Source of the DNA: Lachnospiraceae bacterium
GTDB lineage: Bacteria; Bacillota; Clostridia; Lachnospirales; Lachnospiraceae
NCBI GenBank assembly: GCA_024690205.1
Contig: JAILCX010000054.1
Span: 1-60,739 of the forward strand
Direction of reading: 5' to 3'
DNA length: 60,739 nucleotides
The translations under genes and the position numbers were made by a program. The notes beneath the pieces are model-generated. The model did no database searches. It was not told the origin of the DNA and was given only the letters and a program-made list of their open reading frames with translations. Each line of letters begins with the position of its first letter. Positions within the stretch are counted from its first letter, which is position 1. Shown here in pieces: positions 46,591-55,492 of this stretch.

Positions 46591-47517
46591 ATGGCATATG
46601 ATCTGTCTAACAGGCTTGTTATAGGCGTATCGTCAAGAGCCCTTTTTGATCTTACGGTCGAAAATGAGATCTTTGAAAAAGACGGGGTTGATGCATACTG
46701 CCGTTATCAGACCGAGCATGAGAATGATCTTTTAAAACCCGGCAACGGTTTTTCACTTGTTAAGGCACTTTTAAATATAAACAAGATACCCGGACAGGAG
46801 GGCAGGGTCGAAGTCATAGTAATGTCCCACAACAGCCCCGATACATCGCTTCGCGTGTTTAATGCGATCGAGTATTACGGACTCGATATCACAAGAGCCG
46901 TACTTGCGTCGGGCGCACCGCTTACTCCGTATCTTGAAGCTTTTAAAACGGATCTTTATCTTTCAGCAGATGAATCGGATGTCCAGTCGGCGATCGACTG
47001 CGGTATTGCAGCCGGTATCATTTGCGCGGATACGATCTCAACTCCCAATATGGATCCTAATGACGAGATATCCCAGATAAGGATCGCATTTGACGGAGAC
47101 GCCGTTCTTTTTTCGGATGACTCTGAGCAGATATATCAGGAAAAAGGACTTGAAGCTTTTGAAGAAAACGAAAGACGTCTTGCAAAAGACCCCATGAAAG
47201 CGGGCCCTTTTGCAAAATTCTTAAAGACGATCTCGGATCTTCAAAAAGAACTCCAGGAAGAGGCTCCGATACGTACGGCACTTGTTACAGCAAGGAGTGC
47301 TCCCTCACACGAGAGAGTTATAAGAACGCTGCGTGCCTGGAACGTCCGTATCGACGAGGCATTTTTCCTCGGCGGCATAACCAAGCGCGATGTATTAAAG
47401 GCATTCGGAGCACATATATTCTTTGATGACCAGGCGGTTCACACGGAACCGGCATCAGAGGTTGTTCCATCTGCCAGAGTTCCATATAAAAAGAAGGGTC
47501 CGCCCGAAGAAAAATAA
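46591..47517 (+). CDS. Cytosolic-type 5'-nucleotidase (NT5C1-like)
   Basis: A 308-residue cytoplasmic protein of the 5'-nucleotidase family related to vertebrate NT5C1, expected to dephosphorylate nucleoside or deoxynucleoside monophosphates. Seen: LVIGVSSRALFDL, VEVIVMSHNSPDTSLRVFNAIEYYGLDITR, RIAFDGDAVLFSDDSE, TARSAPSHERVIRTLRAW and FLGGITKRDVL, in the family order. ATG 46591 follows GGAGG at 46578-46582 with 8 bases spacing. Its promoter holds two LexA-like boxes, so DNA damage may induce it, which would fit a role in nucleotide pool control. The C-terminus is a short basic tail. Confidence 0.87.
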   Translation: MAYDLSNRLVIGVSSRALFDLTVENEIFEKDGVDAYCRYQTEHENDLLKPGNGFSLVKALLNINKIPGQEGRVEVIVMSHNSPDTSLRVFNAIEYYGLDITRAVLASGAPLTPYLEAFKTDLYLSADESDVQSAIDCGIAAGIICADTISTPNMDPNDEISQIRIAFDGDAVLFSDDSEQIYQEKGLEAFEENERRLAKDPMKAGPFAKFLKTISDLQKELQEEAPIRTALVTARSAPSHERVIRTLRAWNVRIDEAFFLGGITKRDVLKAFGAHIFFDDQAVHTEPASEVVPSARVPYKKKGPPEEK

Positions 47518-47548
47518 AAAGTTCCGCATATTCCATGAGGAGGTTAGT

Positions 47549-48790
47549 ATGAGTACAAATGTATTAAGAACTGGGATCGGAAAAAAAGCAGGATCTTATC
47601 TGAGACAGTCAATTGCGGCTTTGCTTGGTATCAGCATCGGATTGGCATGTATTTTACCCAATACCGCAATAAGATCTTATGCAGATGAGGCGGAGGTACC
47701 TGATGCTTTAAAGATTTTTGCCGAAGCAGTAAATGCAGGCAGCGTATATGACGGTTCGGCCAAAGACCTTTTCGTAATACATAGCATAGATGATGGAACA
47801 CTTGGTGTACCTTCGAACTATACGGTTTCCGAAGTCAATTACATGGTGGGTGAAACATCATATGATCCCAATGACAGTACCACCATCTCATTTACTGAAG
47901 CAGGTACATATACTTTGACAGTACTTATCTCATGGAGCACAGGCGGTGACCAGAACTACACAGGTTCATATACCGTTACCAATACTATCACCCAAAGCCA
48001 GCCGGTATCGGAGGCTGCCCCCGAAGTTCAATATGCTCCTGCGGCTGAGGCACCTGTTTTGCAGGACCCTCAGGATGGTGATGGGGATGAAGGCGATCGT
48101 GTTCCGACTCCGGAGGAAGTGGCGGATAAACAGCTGGATGATGCATTGAACAGTTACAAAAAATCTTTAGACGCCAACGGAAATAACGGATCAGCGGAAT
48201 CAAAGAAAACGGTTATTCTCGATCTTGGAAATAGTACCAGTTTCAGTCAGGAAACATATACAAAATTAGATAGTGCTTCATCATATGGGATACCGGTAAC
48301 GATAAATTATGTCCATAACGGTTTAAACTGCAGTTTGACCATTCCGGCGAACCTTCCTTTCAAACTTCATGATCTGTGTGATGCGAGTGGCTTTTTGGGA
48401 TTTGAAAAGCTTAAAGGATATCTGCTCGTGGCAGGGTGCATAACTCCCGAAGGCTTGACGGAGGAAGAACAGGCGGTATATAAGACTGCTTTAAAAGAAT
48501 TACAGGATAAGGTCGGTTTTGATCCGAATAACCTGAAAGATGCGGGGCAGGTTGTTAATGGCAACAGCAGTGATAGAACCAAGACAGCTGTAGAAACGCG
48601 TTCGGCAGCAGCAACATTTATCAATGCCGGCGCTGATATGCTTGCGGCGCAGGGCTTTTCACAGGCTGCAAACGCAGTAACAATGGATGCGGCAGAAAAA
48701 GCGAAAAACGGATCCGCTTCAGCTACAGCCGGAAGTTTCACTCCGTTTGCCGCCTTTGGTGGCAGCAATATGAGGGCTGAGTCAGGCTGA
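47549..48790 (+). CDS. Secreted protein of unknown function
   Basis: A 413-residue exported protein I do not recognise. A signal peptide (about 1-45, ending near IRSYADEA) is followed by a domain (45-145) with an Ig/bacterial surface-domain look (SYDPNDSTTISFTEAGTYTLTV), a Pro/Ala/Glu/Asp-rich linker (about 150-195), and a C-terminal domain of about 210 residues that ends in an Ala-rich helix. There is no sortase motif or lipobox. GAGGAGG before ATG 47549 fixes the start; the open frame runs back into the preceding gene without a ribosome binding site. An intrinsic terminator closes the unit. Confidence 0.7.
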   Translation: MSTNVLRTGIGKKAGSYLRQSIAALLGISIGLACILPNTAIRSYADEAEVPDALKIFAEAVNAGSVYDGSAKDLFVIHSIDDGTLGVPSNYTVSEVNYMVGETSYDPNDSTTISFTEAGTYTLTVLISWSTGGDQNYTGSYTVTNTITQSQPVSEAAPEVQYAPAAEAPVLQDPQDGDGDEGDRVPTPEEVADKQLDDALNSYKKSLDANGNNGSAESKKTVILDLGNSTSFSQETYTKLDSASSYGIPVTINYVHNGLNCSLTIPANLPFKLHDLCDASGFLGFEKLKGYLLVAGCITPEGLTEEEQAVYKTALKELQDKVGFDPNNLKDAGQVVNGNSSDRTKTAVETRSAAATFINAGADMLAAQGFSQAANAVTMDAAEKAKNGSASATAGSFTPFAAFGGSNMRAESG

Positions 48791-48810
48791 TTCAAAAGGA
48801 TTATCATATA

Positions 48811-48848
48811 AAGGCAACTATACAACCGTATAGTTGCCTTTTTTATTT
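48811..48848 (+). terminator. Intrinsic terminator after the secreted protein
   Basis: A perfect 13-bp stem (AAGGCAACTATAC with GTATAGTTGCCTT), loop AACC, followed by TTTTATTT. It separates the preceding unit from the TetR-controlled operon. Confidence 0.93.
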
Positions 48849-48853
48849 CCTTA

Positions 48854-48882
48854 TTGACAGCAGACCATTTATGGGATAATAT
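48854..48882 (+). promoter_or_regulatory. Promoter of the flavoprotein-TetR operon
   Basis: TTGACA (48854-48859), a 17-base spacer and TAATAT (48877-48882). The -10 runs into the first of two palindromic operators, so it should be repressed by the operon's TetR protein. Confidence 0.8.
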
Positions 48883-48910
48883 AAACATGTTTATATAAAC
48901 GAGTTTATAT
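48879..48910. promoter_or_regulatory. Two overlapping TetR-type operators
   Basis: ATATAAACATGTTTATAT (48879-48896) is a perfect 18-bp palindrome. ATATAAACGAGTTTATAT (48893-48910) repeats it with only the two central bases unpaired. Centres are 14 bases apart and the pair covers the -10 and start region of the promoter. The repressor is most likely the TetR protein encoded by the third gene of the operon. Confidence 0.75.
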
Positions 48911-48932
48911 TATTAAAGAAAGGAAGAAGGAA

Positions 48933-49439
48933 ATGATTCTTATAGTTAATACCACTTCGGATAACGCGATAACCGGAGAGTTAAAGCGCTGTATTGACGA
49001 AAAAACATTAGAAGCCGAGATAGTTGAATGTGCATCGCTGAAGATAAGTCATTGCATAGGATGCAATTATTGCTGGCTTAAGACGCCGGGAGAATGTTCC
49101 ATAAAGGATGACTACGAGATCATTCTTAAAAAGATCATTCACGCGGATCAACTGTGGGTCATATCGGATACGGCACTCGGATTTATCGATCACAAAGGAA
49201 AAAATATTTTTGACCGTATTCTTCCCATCGCTACAATGTATCTTAAGTTTAAGGGTGATCAGATGAGACATGTTCCCCGCTATGATCAAAGAACGGATAT
49301 CGGGATCATATATTCGGGAGAAGTTGAAAGGGATTATATGGATAGATGGACCGAAAGAGCAGCTCTTAATTTTGAAAGCAGGTCGCTCGGTGTTTTCAGT
49401 AAGGAACAGATAAAGGAGGCGGTATCATGCATGTGTTGA
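48933..49439 (+). CDS. Iron-sulfur flavoprotein-like NADPH-dependent FMN reductase
   Basis: A 168-residue flavodoxin-fold protein. It carries a Cys cluster CIGCNYCWLKTPGEC (CX2CX2CX7C), the pattern of archaeal and clostridial iron-sulfur flavoproteins, placed after the first flavin loop. It probably shuttles electrons from ferredoxin or NAD(P)H to FMN, reducing oxygen species, quinones or xenobiotics. AAAGGAAGAAGG precedes ATG 48933. Its end overlaps the next flavoprotein gene by 13 bases and both are under the TetR operators. Confidence 0.8.
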   Translation: MILIVNTTSDNAITGELKRCIDEKTLEAEIVECASLKISHCIGCNYCWLKTPGECSIKDDYEIILKKIIHADQLWVISDTALGFIDHKGKNIFDRILPIATMYLKFKGDQMRHVPRYDQRTDIGIIYSGEVERDYMDRWTERAALNFESRSLGVFSKEQIKEAVSCMC

Positions 49440-50077
49440 TAATAAACGGAAGCCCGCGTATTAAAAAGTTCAGCAACACCGATAAGATATTGGGAAAATT
49501 TACAAAAGGATTGTGTGAAAACGGCACGACGTTTGAGCAGTATGAAGTATCGGATAAAGAACAGTGGGATAAAATGCGTGAAGCGTATTATAATAACGAT
49601 AATGTACTTATCGCCCTACCTCTTTACGTGGAATGCATACCGGGACTTTTGCTTGAGTTTTTGGAAACACTTAAGCCAAAGAACGACGGCACAAAGATTG
49701 CTTTCATTTTACAAAGCGGGTTTGCGGAAGGGATCCAGCTTCGCTGCGGAGAAGCATATCTTGAGATCCTTGCCAGAAAGTTAGGATGCGAATATATGGG
49801 AACGCTTGTTAAGGGTGACAACTTTTCCATCAGATTTTTTGAAGGAGAGCAACAGGATAGGATCACGGAACCTTATACTGAAATGGGACGTGAGTATTCA
49901 AAACAAGGAAACTTCAGGTCGGAAGATTGTAAGAAATTTACCGGTCCGGAGGTATTCCCTGCATATGTTCGTTTCATAGTAGGATTGATGCAAAAGACGG
50001 TTGCCAAAAAGATGTTTGCTAAAGTAGCCCAAAACTGGGGATGTACTAAAGCGATAGACTACAAACCCTATTCATAG
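49427..50077 (+). CDS. NAD(P)H-dependent FMN oxidoreductase
   Basis: A 216-residue flavodoxin-like oxidoreductase with the phosphate-binding loop IINGSPRIKKFSNTDKIL, the middle strand VLIALPLYVECIPGLLLEFLETL where the isoalloxazine loop falls, and AFILQSGFAEG. It lacks the Cys cluster of its upstream neighbour, so the two are a possible electron-transfer pair. Overlap of 13 bases indicates coupled translation; an AGGAGG lies in the previous gene. The TetR repressor gene starts 15 bases downstream. Confidence 0.85.
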   Translation: MHVLIINGSPRIKKFSNTDKILGKFTKGLCENGTTFEQYEVSDKEQWDKMREAYYNNDNVLIALPLYVECIPGLLLEFLETLKPKNDGTKIAFILQSGFAEGIQLRCGEAYLEILARKLGCEYMGTLVKGDNFSIRFFEGEQQDRITEPYTEMGREYSKQGNFRSEDCKKFTGPEVFPAYVRFIVGLMQKTVAKKMFAKVAQNWGCTKAIDYKPYS

Positions 50078-50092
50078 AAAAAGGAATCGATA

Positions 50093-50722
50093 ATGGGACG
50101 TAAAACAAAGATCACACGGGAAATGATACTTGAAGCGGCATATGAACTGCTTGATGAGTCGGGAATAGGTCAAGTTGCGATAAAAACGATAGCATCGCGT
50201 CTTGGCTGCTCAACGCAGCCCGTTTCATGGCAGTTCGGAAGCATGATAGAGCTTAAAAAAGAACTGTATGCTTATTCGGCGCAGATGCTGTACGGATCCC
50301 TGGGAGAGGAAATGGAAGGAAAGGATGCGATAACCGCATTCTTTTTGTCCGGTATCAGATATATATCCGGTGCGTGCGATCACCCGAATGTTTTTAAGTT
50401 TGTAAACGTTGATGATCCCATGATCTCAATAGGGGAAAGGATAAGCAAAGATACGAGTATCTTTGAATTTCAGTTTAACGATGAAGCATTCAGGATACTT
50501 GCTTCAGAATACGATATCGAGCCCGAAAAGATCGGTGAAATGGTAAGAGACACTGTCATATATACTCATGGTCTTGCCGTTATGATGATGTTTGACAACT
50601 ACAGGCTTCCCAAGAAGGAAGCCTGTAAGATGATACTCGATATGGGGATCAGATTGATGAAACCGCTTGGCATTGAAATCAATGAAAAGAAAAGATCAAT
50701 GCTGCTTAAGCAACTGGATTGA
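50093..50722 (+). CDS. TetR-family repressor of the flavoprotein operon
   Basis: A 209-residue regulator. The N-terminal TetR helix-turn-helix (about 8-50) reads MILEAAYELLDESGIGQVAIKTIASRLGCSTQPVSWQFG. The rest is an all-helical ligand domain. As the last gene of the operon with two perfect-type palindromes over the promoter, it most likely represses its own operon and is released by a small, probably redox-active or xenobiotic, ligand. Its 3' end overlaps the convergent kinase gene by 27 bases. Confidence 0.88.
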   Translation: MGRKTKITREMILEAAYELLDESGIGQVAIKTIASRLGCSTQPVSWQFGSMIELKKELYAYSAQMLYGSLGEEMEGKDAITAFFLSGIRYISGACDHPNVFKFVNVDDPMISIGERISKDTSIFEFQFNDEAFRILASEYDIEPEKIGEMVRDTVIYTHGLAVMMMFDNYRLPKKEACKMILDMGIRLMKPLGIEINEKKRSMLLKQLD

Positions 50723-51682
50723 CTGTTTTTTACAGGTAACGGTAACGTTGTCGTTTTTCATCTTTACCTCGCCGTCCGTATGAACCCAGCAGGGCGATGA
50801 AGTTTTGATCGTAACTTTCTTTGCCAAATAGCGGTCTATTCCTTTTATCTTAAAATGGTTACCCTTAAGTGCTTTGGGCAGCCCCAAAAGGATGCGCGGC
50901 TTGCTTATACCTGCGGCAAGACAGATATCAAGTATTCCGTCGGTATAATCCGCATCGGGACAGAACTTAAAGCCGCCACCTTCGAACTGGTGTATCATAC
51001 AGGTTGCAAATATGAACCGTGAACGTTTTATGACAGTAGTGTCATCGAGTATTATCTCGGCATCTACTGTCTTTGTTTTTATAAGCTGTTTAAGTGCGGT
51101 AAATAAATAAACGAGTTTTCCCAGCCCCAGTTTGTTTAAGGCTTTCTTCATCCGCGACGTAAGTGCCTCTTCGCAAACGGCGGCATCGTAACCTATGCCC
51201 ATGCTGACATCAAAGTAACGCTTCGTTTCTACATTGCTTGCGCTTTTATGATCGCGGGAAAGTAGGGAAGGCTTGCTGTTATACTCAACGCATCCAAGGT
51301 CTATCCTTACGGGATCCTTGCAGTTTAATATATTTTCAAGACATTTTACCGGGTCATCCGGATATTTCATATCTCTGGCAAAATCATTGCTTGAACCTGT
51401 CGGGATATAACCTATCCTTACACGGTCAAAATCAGCCACTCCCTGTAACGCTTCGTTAAGAGTCCCGTCACCGCCTAAAACTATGATGTCGATAACGGAG
51501 CCTGAACTGCCCGCGATCCCAAGTCCTGTTATGTTCTTGACCAGTTCGATGACATGCCCCGGCTTTTTTGAAAAGTAGACCTTAAAATCCACGCCTTTAT
51601 CGATAAGCACGGGCTCCAGGTCAGACCAGAGCAGCTTTCCTTTTCCTGTTTTGGATGCGGGATTGACTATGATATGATACAA
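50696..51682 (-). CDS. Diacylglycerol kinase family lipid kinase (YegS/DagK-like)
   Basis: A 328-residue cytoplasmic lipid kinase of the DAGK catalytic family that phosphorylates diacylglycerol or a related lipid. The N-terminus IIVNPASKTGKG is the glycine/Asn motif, and IVLGGDGTLNEALQGV carries the GGDGT nucleotide loop; GYIPTGSSNDFARDM follows. The start is TTG 51682, which gives the conserved first strand; GGAGG lies 8 bases before it. It recycles diacylglycerol released from lipoteichoic acid or phospholipid turnover. It is divergent from glyA and convergent with the TetR gene. Confidence 0.9.
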   Translation of the reverse strand: MYHIIVNPASKTGKGKLLWSDLEPVLIDKGVDFKVYFSKKPGHVIELVKNITGLGIAGSSGSVIDIIVLGGDGTLNEALQGVADFDRVRIGYIPTGSSNDFARDMKYPDDPVKCLENILNCKDPVRIDLGCVEYNSKPSLLSRDHKSASNVETKRYFDVSMGIGYDAAVCEEALTSRMKKALNKLGLGKLVYLFTALKQLIKTKTVDAEIILDDTTVIKRSRFIFATCMIHQFEGGGFKFCPDADYTDGILDICLAAGISKPRILLGLPKALKGNHFKIKGIDRYLAKKVTIKTSSPCWVHTDGEVKMKNDNVTVTCKKQSIQLLKQH

Positions 51683-51758
51683 CGCCTTTGCCTCCTTTTT
51701 GTTGCCCTTTTACGACGTAATATGAACACAATATAGTATAGTAAAGAAAATCCAATTA

Positions 51759-51767
51759 TGCTATACT
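51759..51767 (+). promoter_or_regulatory. glyA promoter (extended -10)
   Basis: TGCTATACT: a TATACT box (51762-51767) with an upstream TG, and a poor -35. The leader to ATG 51813 is about 40 bases and contains TAAGGAG. AGTATAG (51735-51741)/CTATACT (51761-51767) form an inverted repeat around it. Confidence 0.5.
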
Positions 51768-51812
51768 TCAATTCGATAACGTTTTTTTTAGAACACATAA
51801 GGAGACTATCAA

Positions 51813-53051
51813 ATGTATTCATTGGACGAAGTAAGAAATGTTGATCCCGAAATCGCTGAAGCCATCGTGGCTGAGCAGGAACGTCAGAATTCCCATATCG
51901 AGCTGATCGCTTCCGAGAACTGGGTTTCAAAAGCAGTTATGGCTGCTATGGGAAGCCCCCTTACAAACAAGTATGCCGAAGGTTATCCCGGAAAGAGATA
52001 TTACGGCGGATGCCAGTGCGTTGATGTAGTTGAAACTCTTGCCATAGAACGTGCCAAGAAACTTTTCGGATGCGAATATGCAAATGTTCAGCCCCATTCA
52101 GGCGCCCAGGCAAACCTTGCAGTGCAGTTTGCGATCTGCGAGCCCGGAGATACCGTTATGGGTATGAACCTTGCTCACGGCGGACATCTGACACACGGTT
52201 CACCGGTCAATATTTCCGGTAAATATTTCAACATAGTACCTTACGGAGTCAATGATGATGGATTTATAGATTACGATGAATTAAGAAAGATCGCTCTTGA
52301 GTGTAAGCCCAAGATGATCATCGCAGGTGCTTCGGCATATGCACGTACGATAGACTTTAAGAAGTTCAGGGAAGTTGCCGACGAAGTGGGTGCAGTATTG
52401 ATGGTCGATATGGCTCATATCGCCGGACTTGTGGCAGCAGGTCTTCATCCGAGCCCGATCCCTTATGCTCATGTAGTCACGACTACCACTCACAAGACAT
52501 TAAGAGGTCCCAGAGGAGGACTTATCTTAAGCAGTCAGGAAGTTGCCGACAAGTACAACTTTAACAAGGCAGTATTCCCCGGAATACAGGGCGGACCGCT
52601 CATGCACATTATCGCTGCAAAGGCCGTGTGCTTTAAGGAAGCATTGGAGCCCGAGTTCAAAGATTACCAGAAGCAGCTTGCAGTAAATGCACAGGCTCTT
52701 TGCAAGGGACTTATGGACAGAGGAATAAAGATCGTTTCGGGCGGGACGGATAATCACCTTATGCTCATGGATCTTACAACATTTGATCTTACGGGTAAGG
52801 AAGTTGAAAAGTGGCTTGATGAGGCACATATCACAGCCAACAAGAACACTATCCCCAACGATCCCAAGTCGCCTTTTGTAACCTCAGGTATCCGTCTAGG
52901 TACACCCGCCGTTACATCACGCGGAATGAAAGAAGACGATATGGACAGGATCGCCGAGGCTATTTCGCTCATCGTTAAGGAAAAGGAAGCAGCGATCCCT
53001 AAGGCTAAGGCTATCGTAGACGAACTTACCGCAAAATATCCTTTGATCTGA
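51813..53051 (+). CDS. glyA: Serine hydroxymethyltransferase
   Basis: A 412-residue PLP enzyme that interconverts serine and glycine and loads the methylene group onto tetrahydrofolate. It has [31 protein letters not shown], the cofactor Lys in [26 protein letters not shown] and [11 protein letters not shown]. Length is standard. AAGGAG before ATG 51813 is a good ribosome binding site. Its own promoter and a strong terminator make it monocistronic. Confidence 0.97.
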   Translation: MYSLDEVRNVDPEIAEAIVAEQERQNSHIELIASENWVSKAVMAAMGSPLTNKYAEGYPGKRYYGGCQCVDVVETLAIERAKKLFGCEYANVQPHSGAQANLAVQFAICEPGDTVMGMNLAHGGHLTHGSPVNISGKYFNIVPYGVNDDGFIDYDELRKIALECKPKMIIAGASAYARTIDFKKFREVADEVGAVLMVDMAHIAGLVAAGLHPSPIPYAHVVTTTTHKTLRGPRGGLILSSQEVADKYNFNKAVFPGIQGGPLMHIIAAKAVCFKEALEPEFKDYQKQLAVNAQALCKGLMDRGIKIVSGGTDNHLMLMDLTTFDLTGKEVEKWLDEAHITANKNTIPNDPKSPFVTSGIRLGTPAVTSRGMKEDDMDRIAEAISLIVKEKEAAIPKAKAIVDELTAKYPLI

Positions 53052-53066
53052 TAATCTTTAATATTT

Positions 53067-53105
53067 CGCACCTTCTCACCTGATGTTGAGAGGGTGCGTT
53101 TTTGA
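53067..53105 (+). terminator. Intrinsic terminator after glyA
   Basis: A 12-bp stem (CGCACCTTCTCA with TGAGAGGGTGCG, one G-U pair), loop of 8 bases, followed by TTTTTG. Confidence 0.92.
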
Positions 53106-53124
53106 TTTTAAAAAGGGAGTTCAT

Positions 53125-54924
53125 ATGAAAAAGAAGCTGTATCTTATACTGACATTGCTCATTCTTGCATTTTGCATGGGTGCATGTTCGAAGGCGGAAG
53201 ATGTAAAGGAAAAGACCGAATCGGATAAAGACGAAGATAAGGACGAGAAAGAAACCGCAAAAAAGAAAAAGAAGAAAAAGGATAATAAGTCCGGCAAGAA
53301 CGAGGATATCCCTGCTGAGGATATTTATCTTGATTATTTATCCGACAATATCAAGGCTGTTTCCGATGTTGAATATGAAACGATCCTGGAAACGGGTAAA
53401 GAATTTACTTTTTCTGAACTCATAGATGAAACGATAGATTATGAATTCGGCCTTAATGAAGATATTGAAGCAGGCCTGAATGATGCAGCTTATGATTTTA
53501 TTGACTTTGGCAATAACGGCAGCACGGAGATGGTCGTCAGGATAAGTATCGGTGCCTATGCCGACATGAATTATGCGTATTTCTTAAATATTCAGGACGG
53601 CGCCGTTCATATCGTGGGCTCCGATTTTTGGACATACAGAAGCGACCTTCAGGTAAATAAATTGGGTTATGTCACAAACGGAGGATCCGGCGGCGCTGCC
53701 ATATATGTATGGGACAGTTATTATTTCAATGCCGAAGGCCAAAGGATATACCTGGAACTTCAGGAACAGACGATGGCACTCAGCTCTGCGATCGTTCCGT
53801 ATTATTACCTTAAAAACGGATTTGAAAGGAACCAAAACGGGGAGTATCCGGATAATGATTATACGGAAGACGGCATATCAATGTACCTGGTAAACTTTAA
53901 AGAATATGTATATGATCCGGATGACGATGATGACGATAATTATGAAAAATACTATCGTGACCAGCTCTATGCATTCGCGGATGAAAATCATAATGATGTT
54001 GCTCCGTCGGATGAGATTCAGAAACTCTATGACGAGGAGGGAGTAGAGGTCCTTCCTTATGCCGAGCTTTCAAAACGTGTGGAGGAACACGAAAAGGAGC
54101 TTGGCGTTACGGATGAAATAAGATTTGCACCGCTCGTTGACTGGATCGACCTTAAGGATAAGGGTATAGTAAAGCACGAGTTTGCCGAAAGAGAGGAAGA
54201 AGATACAGCATCGATCGAAACGGTATACGTTTATGATGACCAGCCAAAACCAAAGTATGCTGAAAATACTCTTGACCGGGATTTTGTGCCGATAAAGATA
54301 ACACAGAAAAGCTGCAAGGAAAACGAGATCCTGGATGAGCAAAGATGGCTGGATGAAGTCGGCATGACCCTTTGGGATGACTATTTTAATGACGGATATT
54401 ACTACTACCGCCTGGTGGATGATGACGGATACGGACATAAGCAGGAAGTTCGTATATATGATAACAACAATCAGCTTGAGTACATCTTTAACTTTGAAGA
54501 CTTCCTGATGGAAAAAGGCTATGAGGATTCGGAAGATGCAGATTTCATAAAAAGAGGCATCGGAAACTGCATGCTCACGGATAATTATCTGTATGTCAGC
54601 ATTTTCCATAATACTTATGCCGAAAGCTGCCCCGAGAACGGGTATCTGGTCTGCGTTGATGTGAATACCGGAGAGGTGGTATGGATATCGGATCCTCAGG
54701 TTGTCAATTCGTATAATTTCATCCGTCTCGGAGATAATCTGGTTTGTGGATACGGATTTACGGATGAAGACGATTATCTTTATGTACTGAACAGATTTAC
54801 CGGAAAGACCGAGCAGAAGATCAAACTCAAAAAGTCACCGGATTATATCTGGCAGAACGAAAATGAACTGTATGTAAGAACCTACAGTTATGATTATGTG
54901 TTTGAATTTGAGTATGAAGAGTAA
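53125..54924 (+). CDS. Large acidic lipoprotein of unknown function
   Basis: A 599-residue lipoprotein I do not recognise. The signal peptide LYLILTLLILAFCMGAC ends in a lipobox with Cys at about residue 18. A 40-residue stretch of alternating Lys/Glu/Asp (EDKDEKETAKKKKKKKDNK) acts as a charged tether. Residues 60-400 are acidic with many Tyr, Asp and Asn; residues about 400-599 read as beta-propeller-like repeats (NGYLVCVDVNTGEVVWISDPQV, LYVLNRFTGKTEQKIKLKK), resembling PQQ-like blades. ATG 53125 has AAGGGAG upstream; an earlier reading from 53083 runs through the glyA terminator. It may sense or scaffold at the cell surface. Confidence 0.75.
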   Translation: MKKKLYLILTLLILAFCMGACSKAEDVKEKTESDKDEDKDEKETAKKKKKKKDNKSGKNEDIPAEDIYLDYLSDNIKAVSDVEYETILETGKEFTFSELIDETIDYEFGLNEDIEAGLNDAAYDFIDFGNNGSTEMVVRISIGAYADMNYAYFLNIQDGAVHIVGSDFWTYRSDLQVNKLGYVTNGGSGGAAIYVWDSYYFNAEGQRIYLELQEQTMALSSAIVPYYYLKNGFERNQNGEYPDNDYTEDGISMYLVNFKEYVYDPDDDDDDNYEKYYRDQLYAFADENHNDVAPSDEIQKLYDEEGVEVLPYAELSKRVEEHEKELGVTDEIRFAPLVDWIDLKDKGIVKHEFAEREEEDTASIETVYVYDDQPKPKYAENTLDRDFVPIKITQKSCKENEILDEQRWLDEVGMTLWDDYFNDGYYYYRLVDDDGYGHKQEVRIYDNNNQLEYIFNFEDFLMEKGYEDSEDADFIKRGIGNCMLTDNYLYVSIFHNTYAESCPENGYLVCVDVNTGEVVWISDPQVVNSYNFIRLGDNLVCGYGFTDEDDYLYVLNRFTGKTEQKIKLKKSPDYIWQNENELYVRTYSYDYVFEFEYEE

Positions 54925-55036
54925 CACTGGTGCGACAAGTTGTCAGAATATTCATGAATTTCAAAGCAATATATGTAAATTAATCAAAAGAAACAATATA
55001 ATTATGAAAAAACTTTAAATATTTTTCAAAATTGTG

Positions 55037-55064
55037 TTGACAAATCATTTTACGGTGCTATAAT
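55037..55064 (+). promoter_or_regulatory. Strong promoter of the putative non-coding RNA
   Basis: TTGACA (55037-55042), a 16-base spacer and a full-consensus TATAAT (55059-55064) with an upstream TG extension (TGCTATAAT). It is the best promoter in the window and no protein gene lies within 400 bases downstream, pointing to an RNA product. Confidence 0.85.
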
Positions 55065-55070
55065 GAAACC

Positions 55071-55412
55071 ATAGAAAAGAAAGAGAGTTGAAAACGCTAG
55101 CAGATCGACGATCTGAACACTATACTAAAGAAGGAGGTACACTCCACCTAATGACTTGAAGGTTATCAGTAGTCATACCTGGTAACCGATATAACTTAAC
55201 ATAAACAGATGATCGCATGAGCTACGTAAATAGTGACGACGACAAATCTTTAAGAGCTAACCGTTACAGATGTGTGTACAGCAAGGTAGTGAGGACGAGG
55301 CGATCGAAGGTAGGACAATTTCATAGTAACTATCAAGCAAAAGTGAGGTATGGGCCATTGGATAGTATAGTTTAGAAGCGGGTATCGGAAAAACTTTCAG
55401 ATGCCCGCTTCG
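55071..55412 (+). ncRNA. Putative structured non-coding RNA, class not recognised
   Basis: Between a lipoprotein gene and the lipid unit. A near-consensus promoter predicts a start at about 55071. Seen elements: hairpin CAGATC/GATCTG (55101-55115); a nine-base long-range helix ACTATACTA (55119-55127)/TAGTATAGT (55363-55371) enclosing 235 bases; an H-type pseudoknot with stem ATGACT (55151-55156)/AGTCAT (55171-55176) and stem GGTTATC (55161-55167)/GGTAACC (55181-55187); helix GATCGC (55211-55216)/GCGATC (55300-55305); and a closing 12-bp hairpin GAAGCGGGTATC (55375-55386)/GATGCCCGCTTC (55400-55411). All pair perfectly or with single G-U pairs. The 3' end is uncertain since no clean T-run follows. 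It shows none of the signatures I know for 6S, tmRNA, SRP or RNase P RNA. Confidence 0.6.
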
Positions 55413-55418
55413 ATGTTG

Positions 55419-55447
55419 TTCAAAAACTTTTCCATCTATGCTATAAT
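55419..55447 (+). promoter_or_regulatory. Promoter of the lipid gene unit
   Basis: TATAAT (55442-55447) with the extension TGC, and TTCAAA (55419-55424) 17 bases upstream. It restarts transcription after the ncRNA hairpin. The leader to ATG 55493 is about 40 bases and lacks a visible ribosome binding site. Confidence 0.55.
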
Positions 55448-55492
55448 CCCTTTTTGCGGGTGCGTTTTTAATCACGTCAGCCGTTAACATAT

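Noticed and set aside
47423..47548. Extension of the secreted protein gene into the nucleotidase gene
   Set aside because: The signal peptide and GAGGAGG place the start at 47549.
53083..53124. Upstream extension of the large lipoprotein
   Set aside because: It would translate through the glyA terminator stem and place the signal peptide inside the chain; ATG 53125 has a ribosome binding site.
54929..54944. GTGCGAC, like a group II intron 5' end
   Set aside because: No domain V, reverse transcriptase or intron end follows; the stretch is better seen as a small GACAAGTTGTC palindrome.
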